Part shown: piece after piece, positions 55,676 through 64,000 of the stretch
Layout: each line of letters begins with the position of its first letter
Numbering within the stretch: position 1 is the first letter of the stretch
Assembly: GCF_900101785.1 (NCBI RefSeq)
Contig: NZ_LT629688.1
Location: 2,232,001 to 2,296,000, forward strand
From: Auraticoccus monumenti
Lineage (GTDB): Bacteria; Actinomycetota; Actinomycetes; Propionibacteriales; Propionibacteriaceae
Direction: 5' to 3'
DNA: 64,000 bases
The notes under the pieces: generated by a model
Databases searched by the model: none
Told to the model about the DNA's origin: nothing
Seen by the model: only the letters and a program-made list of their open reading frames with translations
Program-made: the position numbers and the translations under genes

Positions 55676-58600
55676 CCACCCCGGTCAGCTCGACCGCCAG
55701 CGATCCCAGCCGGGGGAGCGGCACCAGGACGTCCCTGCCGTCGGTCTCCAGGGCCGACACGAGGTCGCCCAGGTAGGTGGTCAGCAGCGCCTCCGCGGAG
55801 GCGAACGGCACCCCGAGACGCACCTGCACCGCCTCGTCGGCGAAGGACTGCAGCCGCACCTGGACACCGCCCCGCTCGCCGGCGCAGACGCTCACCACCT
55901 TGACCCGGTCGTCGTCGAGGGTGAGCAGCTGCCGTCCGGCCGGCGCCTCCGGGGACGCGGGGCCGCGGGCCACCACACCGACCAGCGGGTGGACCGCCTC
56001 GGCGGCCGTGGCCACGGCGAGACCCTCCCGGCTCAGCCCCCGGCCGCCGTCGACCCCGACGGCGTAGCTGAAGGTGGCGTCGAAGCCCTGCTGGACGGGG
56101 AAGTTCGTGTCCCAGACGTTGTTGTGGACCCAGGAGTAGACGGTGCCCGGCTCCCGGGGGCTGGTGGAGTCCGGGAACGGCGCGTAGGGCAGGGCGATCA
56201 CGTGCGGGTGCACCAGCGGGGCGTCCCGGGTGACCCAGGCGACGGAGGAGTCGGTGTCGCTGACGGTGACCCAGTCGCGGACGGCGCGCATGTGCTGCGG
56301 GGCGCCGGGCACGTGCGCGAGACCGTCCCCGGTGACGCCGCCGCTGATCTCGTAGCGCAGGGTCGGCTCCTCACCGGCGAAGGGGAAGGCGAAGAAGGCG
56401 CTCTCCTTGGTCATCGTGGTCGGCTTCCAGAGCCGGTTCTCGATGTGCAGCACCGGCTCGCCACGGCGCAGCCGCAAGGTCACCTGGCCGCGGTCGACGC
56501 CGTCGGCGGCGAACTCCACCACCAGCCGCTGCTCCACCCCGTCGTCGACCCGCTCCAGCACCGCGCACGGACGGGCCAGGCTGCGGCTCCCCAGCAGCTC
56601 CAGCTGGGGGCCGGTGGAGGTCTTGTTCGACAGGTGGTTGTAGCCGCCGGCGGTGCCGTAGGTGTCGTAGACGTAGGCGTTGAACCCGACCACGGCGTCG
56701 GGCTCGACCAGCTCCCGTCCGGTGGCCAGCTCCACGATCGAGGCGATGCAGGAGCGCCGCTCGTCGAAGCGGACCTGCAGGTGCTCGTTGCGCAGCGTCA
56801 GCAGCTCCGAGCGCGGCAGCTCCGGAGGGTGCGGGGACCCGGCGTCGTGCGTCGCGTCCCGACCCGGGAGCCCCTCGTCGGTCGCCGGGGAGGACGAGCT
56901 GGTGGCAGCGGCCAGTCCGAGGATGTGGACGTCCAGACTCACCACCCCCAGGGCCGGGACGTCGGGCACGTGCACCCGCAGCCAGCGGCCGGCCTCCCGG
57001 TGGGTCCGGTTGTGCTGGGCCTCCTCGACGAAGGGCAGCGGCGCACCGCTGCGGCCGTCGCGGACCTCGACCGGTGCCGCCGTGGGCACCAGCGACTCCC
57101 GCAGCAGGAACCGCACCGTGGACGTCCGGGGCACGGCCTGGGTGTTGACCGCGTGGACGCTGACCACGGCGCCGGGACCGGTGGGCAGCTGCGCGCCGAG
57201 CACGGCGGCCGACTTCTCCAGGAAGGCCTCCGAGCGCTCCTGCGCGGCCAGGGCGTGTGCGGCCTTCCAGTGCCACTGCAGCTCACCGGAGTCCGCGCCC
57301 TCGTCCCCGGACAGCCACGAGTTCGAGGCACCCCAGGTGTGCTCGTTGAACAGCGAGATCGAGCGGTAGGTGTCGCGGGCTTGGTCCACCTCGGTGTCGT
57401 TGGCCTCCCCGCCGAGCAGCCGCGCGGCCTGGGACAGCACCTGGGCGTCGGTGACCCGGGCCTGGGCGCCGCGTACCAGCGCCTGCGGCAGCGCGGCCGA
57501 GCCGACGCCCTCCACCCACCAGTCGCCCCAGTCGCCCTCGAAGGTCGGCAGCCGGTCACCCAGCCGGTGCTCGGCGTCGGTGAAGAACTCCTCGTTGGTG
57601 GACGTCCGCAGCCGCGGCCACTCCCAGGTCTCGTTCCAGCGCCGGACGATCTCGGCCGCGGCCAGCCGGGCCGGTCCGTTGTCACCGATCCAGCCCTGGG
57701 TGCGCAGGTGCAGCACGTCCCACGGGTAGGGCTCGCGGGTGCTCACCGGGTCGCCGTGCCAGCCGAAGACCCCCGGCGGGAAGGGGTAGGGGTTGCGGGC
57801 GTTCGAGGTCAGGTAGGCCGGCAGCAGCCGGTCCACGGACTCGTAGTCCTCGGAGAAGCCGAGGAAGGGCCCCTCCAGGTAGGCGAGCCCGTGCGGGCTG
57901 TCGGTCATCCAGACCAGCACCCGGTTCCCGGCCGGGGTGGTCCACCAGAACAGCTGCGGGAGGTCGTCGCCGCCGTTGGTGTGGGGCATCGAGCGGCCCG
58001 CCCAGTTGTTGGCCACCGACAGGTAGCGGACGCCGACCTCGGCCAGCGCGTCGGGGAACCCGGCCACCGTCCCGGGCACGTCGGTCTGCATGGCGCTGGA
58101 GAAGTCCACGCCGTGACGGTCGCGGACCTCGCGGGCGGTGCGGAGCAGCTCGTGCAGCTCGTCGGTGGAGCAGGTGTCGGTGTGCAGGTTGTACGGCATC
58201 GCGGTGAGCTCGACCTGGCCGTCGCGGACCCGCTCGAGCAGCTCCTCGACGTCGGACCGCGGCCGCAGCGCCGCCCACTGCTCGAAGGTCCACAGCGACT
58301 CCACCGCCCACCGGAAGCGGGACTCCTCCGGCCAGTCGTCGGTGGCCCGGCAGAGGTCGAGGGCGGAGTCCAGGTAGGAGCGCTGCTCGGCCTGGATCCG
58401 GGGCTGCGGGTCGGTGTAGCCGATGTCGAGGTGGGAGTGGTGCACCAGGTGGATGGTCCACTCCCGCACCACGTCGGTGACCAGCTCGACGACGGCAGCC
58501 GCCCCGCGACCGGGGAGGCTCAGCCGCAGCCGCTGCTCCTCCTCCGCAGCCGGGACGAGCAGCCGCAGCGAGCCCGTCGGGGCCTCCACCGGACGCAGCG

Positions 58601-58847
58601 GCACCTCCGTGCCGTCGGCGGCGGTGAGTCGGACCTCGTCGGCGGTCACCGTCCCCAGGCCCTCGAGGTCGAGGCGGATGCTGCGCAGCCGTCGGCCGGA
58701 GTCGTCCCGGGTCAGCAGGGGTTCGCAGACGACCCGGAGCAGGACGTCGTCCAGGACCAGCTCGGCGCAGGCGGCGTAGCGGAGCAGCCCCGCGCGGGCG
58801 TCGTCACCGGACCAGGGGACGGCAGCGACCAGTGCCTTGTCGGGCAT
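55662..58847 (-). CDS. GH38 alpha-mannosidase
   Basis: A 1061-residue family 38 enzyme. The catalytic barrel starts EWTIHLVHHSHLDIGYTD, with the zinc-binding HxD near residue 137. The nucleophile Asp lies in SAMQTDVPG (about residue 257). NNWAGRSMPHTNGG and the later beta-rich half (about 600-1060, HIENRLWKPTTM) fit large bacterial alpha-mannosidases. No signal peptide is present, so it works on imported mannosides. ATG 58847 is chosen, since AAGGAA is upstream; a 12-bp operator lies 43 bp before it. It is divergent from the LacI gene. Confidence 0.93.
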   Translation of the reverse strand: MPDKALVAAVPWSGDDARAGLLRYAACAELVLDDVLLRVVCEPLLTRDDSGRRLRSIRLDLEGLGTVTADEVRLTAADGTEVPLRPVEAPTGSLRLLVPAAEEEQRLRLSLPGRGAAAVVELVTDVVREWTIHLVHHSHLDIGYTDPQPRIQAEQRSYLDSALDLCRATDDWPEESRFRWAVESLWTFEQWAALRPRSDVEELLERVRDGQVELTAMPYNLHTDTCSTDELHELLRTAREVRDRHGVDFSSAMQTDVPGTVAGFPDALAEVGVRYLSVANNWAGRSMPHTNGGDDLPQLFWWTTPAGNRVLVWMTDSPHGLAYLEGPFLGFSEDYESVDRLLPAYLTSNARNPYPFPPGVFGWHGDPVSTREPYPWDVLHLRTQGWIGDNGPARLAAAEIVRRWNETWEWPRLRTSTNEEFFTDAEHRLGDRLPTFEGDWGDWWVEGVGSAALPQALVRGAQARVTDAQVLSQAARLLGGEANDTEVDQARDTYRSISLFNEHTWGASNSWLSGDEGADSGELQWHWKAAHALAAQERSEAFLEKSAAVLGAQLPTGPGAVVSVHAVNTQAVPRTSTVRFLLRESLVPTAAPVEVRDGRSGAPLPFVEEAQHNRTHREAGRWLRVHVPDVPALGVVSLDVHILGLAAATSSSSPATDEGLPGRDATHDAGSPHPPELPRSELLTLRNEHLQVRFDERRSCIASIVELATGRELVEPDAVVGFNAYVYDTYGTAGGYNHLSNKTSTGPQLELLGSRSLARPCAVLERVDDGVEQRLVVEFAADGVDRGQVTLRLRRGEPVLHIENRLWKPTTMTKESAFFAFPFAGEEPTLRYEISGGVTGDGLAHVPGAPQHMRAVRDWVTVSDTDSSVAWVTRDAPLVHPHVIALPYAPFPDSTSPREPGTVYSWVHNNVWDTNFPVQQGFDATFSYAVGVDGGRGLSREGLAVATAAEAVHPLVGVVARGPASPEAPAGRQLLTLDDDRVKVVSVCAGERGGVQVRLQSFADEAVQVRLGVPFASAEALLTTYLGDLVSALETDGRDVLVPLPRLGSLAVELTGVGDRV

Positions 58848-58889
58848 GGGGGAGTTCCTTCCGGCAGTCCAGCGGTGGGTGCGCTCCAA

Positions 58890-58901
58890 GGTAACGATAC
58901 C
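58890..58901. promoter_or_regulatory. LacI-family operator, site 1
   Basis: GGTAACGATACC is a near-palindrome (GGTA/TACC around a CG centre). It lies between the divergent mannosidase and LacI genes, and the same twelve bases occur before the ROK gene at 60046-60057. CG-centred palindromes like this are typical of LacI-family sites. Confidence 0.75.
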
Positions 58902-58956
58902 GCGACGCCCTCCGCAAGGGCTTGGCCAGGGCGGGCGCGGACGACACAATGCACGG

Positions 58957-59991
58957 GTGACCAGGGACCCAGCGACGGCGGCCGCGAGCCGGCAGCCACC
59001 GACGATGCGCGACGTGGCCGCCCACGCCGGGGTCTCGCCGATGACGGTGTCGCGCACGCTGCGGGACGAGCCGAGCGTGGACCGGGTGCTGCGGGAGCGG
59101 GTGCTCGCGGCGGTGGAGGAGCTGGGCTACCGCCGCAACGACTGGGCCCGGGGTCTGCGCGGCGGCGGGGCGACCGGCCTGCTCGGCCTCGTCATCACCA
59201 ACCTGGGCAACCCCTTCTACTCCCAGCTGGCCACCGGGGTGGAGGCGGTGGCGGCCGAGGCGGGGCTCCAGCTGCTGGTGGGGACGTCCGCCGACGACGT
59301 GGCCCGCGAGCGCGGCCTGGTCGCCGGTCTGGTCTCGCGCCGGGTCGAGGGGCTGGTCGTGGTGCCGGCGGGCACCGACCAGGGGCACCTGGCCGGCTCC
59401 TCCCTGCACGGGGTGCCGGTGGTGCTGGCCACCAGCCCGGCCAGCGGGCTCGCCGCCGACGCCGTCGTGGTCGACGACTTCGGCGGCGCGCGCGAGGCCA
59501 GCCGCCGCCTCTTCCTCGAGGGGCACCGCCGGATCGCCTTCCTCGGCCTCTCCCACGAGACCTGGACCGGGCAGGAACGGCGGCGCGGGTTCACCGCCGG
59601 TCTCGCGGAGTGCGGGCTGGAGGTGGACCCGGAGCTGGTGGTCACCACCCCGGCGGGGGACCACGACGCCGACACCACGCTGTGGCGCCTGATGTCGGCG
59701 CCGCGACCGCCCACCGCGGTGTTCGCGGCGAACCACCGCGGCACCCTGGCCGCCTGCCGCTGGGTCCGCAGTACCGGGGAGCGGCTGCGCATCATCGGCT
59801 TCGACGACATCGCCACCGCGCCGCTGTTCGCGATGCCGGTCTCGCTGGTGGGCTACTCCCCGGCCGAGCTCGGCCGGCGGGCGGCGGAGCTGCTGCTGGA
59901 GCGGGTCCGCGGTGACGTCGACGACGAGCCCCGGCGGGTGGTGGTGGCCACCCAGCTCAGCCACCACGGCCACGTCGACGTGCCCGCCTGA
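58957..59991 (+). CDS. LacI-family transcriptional regulator
   Basis: A 344-residue repressor. The LacI HTH is TMRDVAAHAGVSPMTVSRTLRDEPSVDRVLRERVLAAVEELGYRRND (about residues 16-62), with a hinge (WARGLRGG) and periplasmic-binding-protein-like core (TGLLGLVITNLGNPFYSQLATGVEAVAA). The end GYSPAELGRRAAELLLERVRG is standard. GTG 58957 is chosen, with a weak CACAAT -10 six bases upstream, a probable leaderless start. It likely represses mannosidase and the ROK/isomerase operon through the two identical operators. Confidence 0.93.
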   Translation: MTRDPATAAASRQPPTMRDVAAHAGVSPMTVSRTLRDEPSVDRVLRERVLAAVEELGYRRNDWARGLRGGGATGLLGLVITNLGNPFYSQLATGVEAVAAEAGLQLLVGTSADDVARERGLVAGLVSRRVEGLVVVPAGTDQGHLAGSSLHGVPVVLATSPASGLAADAVVVDDFGGAREASRRLFLEGHRRIAFLGLSHETWTGQERRRGFTAGLAECGLEVDPELVVTTPAGDHDADTTLWRLMSAPRPPTAVFAANHRGTLAACRWVRSTGERLRIIGFDDIATAPLFAMPVSLVGYSPAELGRRAAELLLERVRGDVDDEPRRVVVATQLSHHGHVDVPA

Positions 59992-60045
59992 GCCGCCCCG
60001 GCACGGCGGGTGCCGTCTGGCCCGACGGCGTCCTGTACGGTGCGG

Positions 60046-60057
60046 GGTAACGATACC
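60046..60057. promoter_or_regulatory. LacI-family operator, site 2
   Basis: A copy of GGTAACGATACC, identical to site 1, five bases after a TACGGT -10 hexamer (60036-60041). It would cover the transcription start of the ROK/isomerase operon, the standard place for a blocking repressor. It lies 13 bases before the ROK start codon. Confidence 0.75.
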
Positions 60058-60070
60058 TGAAGGAGTGCCC

Positions 60071-61006
60071 GTGACCGTCCTCGCCGTCGACGTCGGAGGC
60101 TCCAGCTTCAAGGTGGCCGAGCTGGAGGGCCACCGGGTGCTGCGGTCCGCGCGGGTCCCGCACCGCTCCGAGCCCGCCGACCTGGACGCGCTCGGTGACC
60201 TGCTGGGGGAGTGGCTGGGCGCCCCCGCCGGCCGGGAGCCGGCCCGGGCGGCTGGTATCGCCGTCCCCGGCGTGGTCGACGAGCACGGGGTGCTCCGGTC
60301 GGTGCACGCCAAGGTGGGCTACCTGGTCGGGCTCGACCTGCACCGCTGGTTCGACCAGCGGCTCGGGCTGCCGGTGGCGGTCGACAACGACGCCCGCGCC
60401 GCCGGCTGGGGGGAGTACGTCGCCGGCGCCGGTCGGGGGGCCGAGGTGCTGCTCACCGTCACCCTGGGCACCGGCGTGGGCACCTCGCTGGTGGTGGCCG
60501 GGCAGGCGCTGCGCGACCGGGCCGGGCACCGGGGGATCCTCGGCGGGCACGTCCGGGTGGCCCCGGGTGGACGCCGGTGCACCTGCGGCGGCACCGGCTG
60601 CCTGGAGGCGCAGGCGTCCGGCTGGGCGCTGCCCGGGCTGCTCGCCGAGCGGCTGCCGCAGCACCCCGGGAGCCGGCTCGCGACGGGCAGCGGGTTCGCC
60701 GACGTGCTCGACGCCGCCGATGCCGGGGACGTCCTCGCCGTGGCCCTCCGCGACGAGCTGGTCGGCTGGTGGGGCGTCGGCATCGCCGGCATGTGCGCCC
60801 TGGCCGGACCGGACGTCGTCGTGCTCACCGGCGGGCTGGCCGCCGGCGCGGGACGCTACCTCGACCACCTCCGCACCACCCTGGCCGACCTGGCCTGGGA
60901 CACCACCGCCCTGCCCGAGCTGCGGGTCGCCGAGGACGTCTGGGCCTCGGCCACCCTCGGCATGGCCGACCGGGCCCGGGCGCTGACCGAGAGGACCCCG
61001 CTGTGA
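60071..61006 (+). CDS. ROK-family sugar kinase
   Basis: A 311-residue ROK kinase. It begins LAVDVGGSSFKVAELEG (phosphate-1 loop), then IAVPGVVDEHGVL and VDNDARAAGWGEY with the catalytic Asp near residue 105 (VDND), and TLGTGVGTSLVV. The zinc-binding ROK signature is CTCGGTGCLEAQASG (about residues 178-192). It probably phosphorylates mannose at C6, since it is coupled to the mannose-6-phosphate isomerase gene by a GTGA overlap. AAGGAG at about 60060 is the ribosome site. It is repressed by LacI through site 2. Confidence 0.92.
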   Translation: MTVLAVDVGGSSFKVAELEGHRVLRSARVPHRSEPADLDALGDLLGEWLGAPAGREPARAAGIAVPGVVDEHGVLRSVHAKVGYLVGLDLHRWFDQRLGLPVAVDNDARAAGWGEYVAGAGRGAEVLLTVTLGTGVGTSLVVAGQALRDRAGHRGILGGHVRVAPGGRRCTCGGTGCLEAQASGWALPGLLAERLPQHPGSRLATGSGFADVLDAADAGDVLAVALRDELVGWWGVGIAGMCALAGPDVVVLTGGLAAGAGRYLDHLRTTLADLAWDTTALPELRVAEDVWASATLGMADRARALTERTPL

Positions 61007-62784
61007 CGGTGACCGGCTACGGCAACTACGACCGCCATCCCCGGGTGGTGGTGCCCGGGGACGGTCACCGCCTCTGGTCCGGTGCGGACGCCTTCACCTA
61101 CCTGGCCGAGCGGCTGCGGACCGGGCCCGCCCGGGTGCTCGTGGTGGACTGCTACCCCGGGGTCGACGTGGCCGCGGTCCGCGACGGGCTGCTGGCCGCC
61201 GATCCCGGGCTGGACGTGGTGGACGTCGAGGAGGCCGCCCTCGAGGCGGCCGAGCTCGACCGGCTGCTGGCCGACGAGCTGACCGGGGACCGCGTCTTCG
61301 GGGTGCTCAGCCGTCGTCGGCTCGCCCAGCTCTACCACCCCGACCGGCTCGAGCACCTGCGCCGGCAGCTGGCCGCGGGCGGGGGTCGGACCGCGGTGGT
61401 CGGCTGGGGCGCGAGCCTGGTCGCTCCGGCCGACGCGCTCGTGGTGCTGGCCGACCTGCCCCGCTGGGAGATCCAGCAGCGCTACCGGGCCGGGCTGGGG
61501 AACTGGCGGGCCGGCAACGGCGGGGAGGACGTGCTGCGGAAGTACAAGCGCGGCTACTTCGTGGAGTGGAGGGTCGCCGACGAGCACAAGCGGCCGCTGC
61601 TGGAGCGGGCGGACTTCCTGCTCGACACCACCACGTCGAGGGCCAGGCTGATCGCGGGCGACACCCTGCGGGCCGGGCTGGCCGCCGCAGCCAGCCGGCC
61701 GTTCCGCGTGGTGCCGTTCTTCGACCCCGGCCCCTGGGGCGGTACCTGGATGGAGCGGGTTCTCGGGCTGGAACCGCTGGATGGTCAGCAGTACGCCTGG
61801 GGGTTCGACTGCGTGCCGGAGGAGAACAGCCTGCTGCTCGGGGTCGACGGTGACGTCGTCGAGGTCCCCAGCCAGGACCTCGTGCTCACCCACCCCCGCG
61901 AGCTGCTGGGGGAGCGCACCTTCGCCCGGTTCGGGGCCGAGTTCCCGATCCGCTTCGACCTGCTCGACACCGTGGGCGGGGGCAACCTGTCCCTGCAGGT
62001 GCACCCGACCACGGACTACATCCAGCGCACGTTCGCGATGCCCTACACCCAGGACGAGAGCTACTACCTGCTGGACGCCGAGCCCGGGGCGCGGGTGCAC
62101 CTCGGGCTGCGCGAGGGCGTCGACCCGGCCCGGCTCCGGGAGGAGCTCGAGGCGGGCCAGCGCGGGGAGGAGGTGGACGTCGACGCCCTGGTCGCCACCT
62201 TCCCGGCCCGTCGCCACGACCACTTCCTGATCCCCGCCGGCACGGTGCACGCCTCGGGGGCCGGGTCGATGGTGCTCGAGGTCTCGGCCACTCCCTTCAT
62301 CTTCACCTTCAAGCTGTGGGACTGGGGTCGCCTGGGACTGGACGGGCGACCGCGCCCGATCCACCTCGAGCACGGGATGGCCAACATCGACCCCCGCCGT
62401 GACACCGCCTGGGCGGCCCGGACGGCGGTCGACCAGACCCGGCAGGTCGACTCGGGCCCCGGCTGGGCCGAGGAGCGGACCGGGCTGCACGAGCTGGAGT
62501 TCATCGAGACCCGGCGGCACCGCTTCACCGGCGCGGTCGATCACGACACCCGCGGCACCGTGCACGTCCTCAACCTGGTCGAGGGCGAGGAGGTGGTGGT
62601 CGACTCGCCGGAGGACGCCTTCCCCGCCGTGGTGGTGCACTACGCGGAGACGTTCATCGTGCCGGCCGCGGTGGGCCGCTACCGTGTCACGCCGTCCGGC
62701 GAGGGCCCGTGGGCCACGCTCAGGGCCTCGGTCCGGGGGACCGACCGGTGGCCGGCGGACCCGGCGGGGCCGGCGACCTCCTGA
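61003..62784 (+). CDS. manA: Class I mannose-6-phosphate isomerase with N-terminal extension
   Basis: A 593-residue protein. The C-terminal part (about residues 230-593) is a class I phosphomannose isomerase: FFDPGPWGGTWMERVLGLE, GGGNLSLQVHPTTDYIQ (zinc-binding Gln and His), QDESYYLLDAEPG and IPAGTVHASG (zinc-binding His). It converts mannose-6-phosphate to fructose-6-phosphate. The first 220 residues (VLVVDCYPGVDVAAVRDGLLA, RRRLAQLYHPDRLE) resemble a phosphoribulokinase/uridine-kinase-like domain without a P-loop. I recall this architecture in other large PMIs. Start GTG overlaps the kinase stop. A bidirectional terminator follows. Confidence 0.9.
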   Translation: MTVTGYGNYDRHPRVVVPGDGHRLWSGADAFTYLAERLRTGPARVLVVDCYPGVDVAAVRDGLLAADPGLDVVDVEEAALEAAELDRLLADELTGDRVFGVLSRRRLAQLYHPDRLEHLRRQLAAGGGRTAVVGWGASLVAPADALVVLADLPRWEIQQRYRAGLGNWRAGNGGEDVLRKYKRGYFVEWRVADEHKRPLLERADFLLDTTTSRARLIAGDTLRAGLAAAASRPFRVVPFFDPGPWGGTWMERVLGLEPLDGQQYAWGFDCVPEENSLLLGVDGDVVEVPSQDLVLTHPRELLGERTFARFGAEFPIRFDLLDTVGGGNLSLQVHPTTDYIQRTFAMPYTQDESYYLLDAEPGARVHLGLREGVDPARLREELEAGQRGEEVDVDALVATFPARRHDHFLIPAGTVHASGAGSMVLEVSATPFIFTFKLWDWGRLGLDGRPRPIHLEHGMANIDPRRDTAWAARTAVDQTRQVDSGPGWAEERTGLHELEFIETRRHRFTGAVDHDTRGTVHVLNLVEGEEVVVDSPEDAFPAVVVHYAETFIVPAAVGRYRVTPSGEGPWATLRASVRGTDRWPADPAGPATS

Positions 62785-62793
62785 CGACGCGAG

Positions 62794-62827
62794 GAGGCCC
62801 GGACCCACGGCTGTGGGTCCGGGCCTC
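62794..62827. terminator. Bidirectional terminator hairpin
   Basis: GAGGCCCGGACCCAC (62794-62808) pairs perfectly with GTGGGTCCGGGCCTC (62813-62827) across a GGCT loop, and flanking bases extend the stem. It ends the isomerase and the YihY gene, which converge here. Confidence 0.85.
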
Positions 62828-62859
62828 TCGTCGTGCTCGGTCCGGCTCGGCCGTCCGGG

Positions 62860-63840
62860 TCAGCGGTCCCCGGTGCCGGGGGTCGAGTCGGCCTTCACGG
62901 CGTCGCGCTGACCGATCGGCTGCTCGGGCCCCTTCGTGGTGTCGCGCCCGGTCTGCTCCTCGGACTCGGCGTTGATCTCGGCACCCAGCAGCACGGCGTA
63001 GGAGGTGATCCACAGCCACAGCAGCAGGACGATGATGCCGGCGAAGACGCCGTAGGTCTTGGCGTAGTTGCCGAAGGTGGAGACGTAGACCGAGAAGCCG
63101 ATCGAGGCCAGCAGCCAGATCACCGTGGCGACCACGGCTCCCACCGACACCCACCGCATCTGCGGGGCGTCCCGGTCCGGGGCGACCCGGTACAGCACGG
63201 CCAGGGCGGCGGCGATGATGACGACCAGCAGCACCCAGCGGGCGCCCAGCAGCAGGATCCGCACGACCGGGCTGTCGCCCAGCACCGACTCCAGCAGCGG
63301 CGGCACCACGGCGAGCAGGCCGAGCACCAGGACCAGGAAGACCATGGCGCCCAGGGTCAGCAGCAGGGCCAGCCCGCGCTTCTTGAAGAAGTTCCGGTCG
63401 TCGTCCTCGTCGTAGGCGGTGTTCACCGCGGTGATGAGGTTGCTGACGCCGCCGGAGGCGCTCCACAGGGCGACCAGGATGGAGATCACGACGCTCACGC
63501 CCAGACCCTGACGTCCACCGGAGGTGAGCGAGGTGATCTGGTCGGTGATGAGGGTGCGGGCGTCGGCCGGCAGAGCCTGGGTGAGGGACCCCACCTGGGT
63601 GGCGATCACGGCCGGGTCGGCGAACAGGCCGTAGAGCCCGACCAGCGCGATCAGCGCCGGGAACAGGGAGAGGAAGGCGAAGAAGGCGACCCCGGCGCCG
63701 AGGAGGGGGACCTGGTCGGTCTTGGCCTCGGCCCAGCCGCGCTTGGCGACCTGCAGCCAGCCCTTCTTGGGGATCTCACCGGGGCGGCTGGCGTCCTCGC
63801 CGGGCACCCCGGTCTCGTCCTTCGTGCGTCCTGCGGCCAT
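62860..63840 (-). CDS. YihY/BrkB-family inner-membrane protein
   Basis: A 326-residue protein with about six hydrophobic segments and the family signature: GAGVAFFAFLSLFPALIALVGLYGL near residues 48-72, LWSASGGVSNLITAVNTAYDEDDDRNFFKKRGLALLLTL, and the end TYGVFAGIIVLLLWLWITSYAVLLGAEINAE. N- and C-terminal tails are charged and cytoplasmic. YihY/BrkB proteins were once called ribonuclease BN; their role is unknown, possibly transport or cell envelope function. The start ATG 63840 has GAGGAG-like bases upstream. It is a stand-alone gene; the small protein gene upstream lies on the same strand. Confidence 0.9.
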   Translation of the reverse strand: MAAGRTKDETGVPGEDASRPGEIPKKGWLQVAKRGWAEAKTDQVPLLGAGVAFFAFLSLFPALIALVGLYGLFADPAVIATQVGSLTQALPADARTLITDQITSLTSGGRQGLGVSVVISILVALWSASGGVSNLITAVNTAYDEDDDRNFFKKRGLALLLTLGAMVFLVLVLGLLAVVPPLLESVLGDSPVVRILLLGARWVLLVVIIAAALAVLYRVAPDRDAPQMRWVSVGAVVATVIWLLASIGFSVYVSTFGNYAKTYGVFAGIIVLLLWLWITSYAVLLGAEINAESEEQTGRDTTKGPEQPIGQRDAVKADSTPGTGDR

Positions 63841-63907
63841 CTCGTTCTCCTCGTTCCGTGGGGACAGACCAGCAGGGCGCCCCGTCCGGGACGCCCTGCG
63901 GTGTGGT

Positions 63908-64000
63908 TCAGCTCTGTCGGGACTCCTGCACCGAGTCCTTGGACTGCTGTGCCTGGTCCTTCACGTCCTGGGCGGCGGAGCCACCCTCGTCCTTGACCGT
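63908..64000 (-). CDS. C-terminal end of a small hydrophilic protein (5' end beyond window)
   Basis: The last 31 residues of a reverse-strand gene are visible: QDVKDQAQQSKDSVQESRQS before the stop. The Lys/Asp/Gln/Ser-rich repeat of about 7-11 residues resembles the tails of DUF3618-type or CsbD-like stress proteins that are common near YihY genes. The family cannot be decided from the fragment. It is upstream of the YihY gene on the same strand, 67 bp away, and may be co-transcribed. Confidence 0.5.
   Translation of the reverse strand, partial: TVKDEGGSAAQDVKDQAQQSKDSVQESRQS

Noticed and set aside
54786-59915. A very long open frame of about 1700 codons on the plus strand
   Set aside because: It runs antisense to the GH38 mannosidase and through the SDR and LacI genes in another frame. 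Its translation is Arg/Pro/Gly/Val-rich with no domain, an effect of GC-rich codon positions.

Overview
The window is chromosomal DNA from a high-GC actinobacterium. The GC-rich codon use, the order mfd, SurA-like lipoprotein, mazG, eno, ftsB-like, DUF501, ppx, and the F420-type oxidoreductases fit Propionibacteriales (Nocardioidaceae or Propionibacteriaceae) best. Many genes seem to be leaderless: a -10 hexamer of the form TAnnnT sits 5 to 8 bases before the ATG or GTG, and this pattern was used to choose several starts. No rRNA, CRISPR array, prophage or intact insertion sequence was seen.

Left part (1-14.9 kb): an accessory patchwork of small single genes. It holds a nucleotidyltransferase cut by the window edge, a HAD phosphatase, a P-loop kinase, a decayed acetyltransferase, a WYL regulator divergent from a VOC protein, two related 98-base repeats, a methyltransferase with a small upstream ORF, a TetR/GH13 alpha-glucosidase pair, a RibD-C reductase, and an alpha/beta-hydrolase-fold protein that lacks its catalytic Ser and His beside a divergent TetR. 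An F420-dependent oxidoreductase and a membrane protein follow.

Housekeeping core (15.0-25.9 kb): a TrmD fused to a GNAT acetyltransferase, mfd, a SurA-N lipoprotein, mazG, a 1.3-kb gene-poor stretch with a broken gene and repeats that look like an old insertion-sequence end, then eno, an FtsB/DivIC-like septum protein, DUF501 and ppx/gppA in a tight operon. A 73-nt tRNA with a UAA anticodon but a short variable loop follows, behind a duplicated promoter.

Middle (26-39.2 kb): ketopantoate-reductase-like/TetR divergent pair, a membrane coiled-coil protein, a Bax-inhibitor-1 protein, NUDIX and nitrilase-type hydrolases, a YcaO/NodB-like divergent pair, an epoxide-hydrolase-like enzyme, a methyltransferase, a disulfide reductase, an EI24 membrane protein, a frameshifted VOC gene and an acyl-CoA dehydrogenase.

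Sugar region 1 (39.2-51.5 kb): the most interesting block is a probable D-apiose utilisation locus. It has an SDR and a GntR repressor on one strand. On the other strand are a 3-oxo-isoapionate-decarboxylase-like TIM barrel, a D-apionate-oxidoisomerase-like protein, a nucleoside hydrolase-family protein, a carbohydrate ABC importer, two cytoplasmic GH140/apiosidase-like hydrolases and a D-apionate-lactonase-like protein. Together they could import apiosyl glycosides, release apiose, oxidise it to the lactone, open it to apionate, isomerise it and decarboxylate it to L-erythrulose. A perfect 14-bp palindrome lies between the divergent arms.

Sugar region 2 (55.6-62.8 kb): an alpha-mannoside locus with a GH38 mannosidase, LacI repressor, ROK kinase and mannose-6-phosphate isomerase. 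Identical 12-bp operators precede the mannosidase and the kinase/isomerase operon. Between the two sugar regions lie an MFS exporter, an LLM oxidoreductase, an XRE regulator and an SDR. The right edge has a YihY/BrkB membrane protein and the tail of a small hydrophilic protein.
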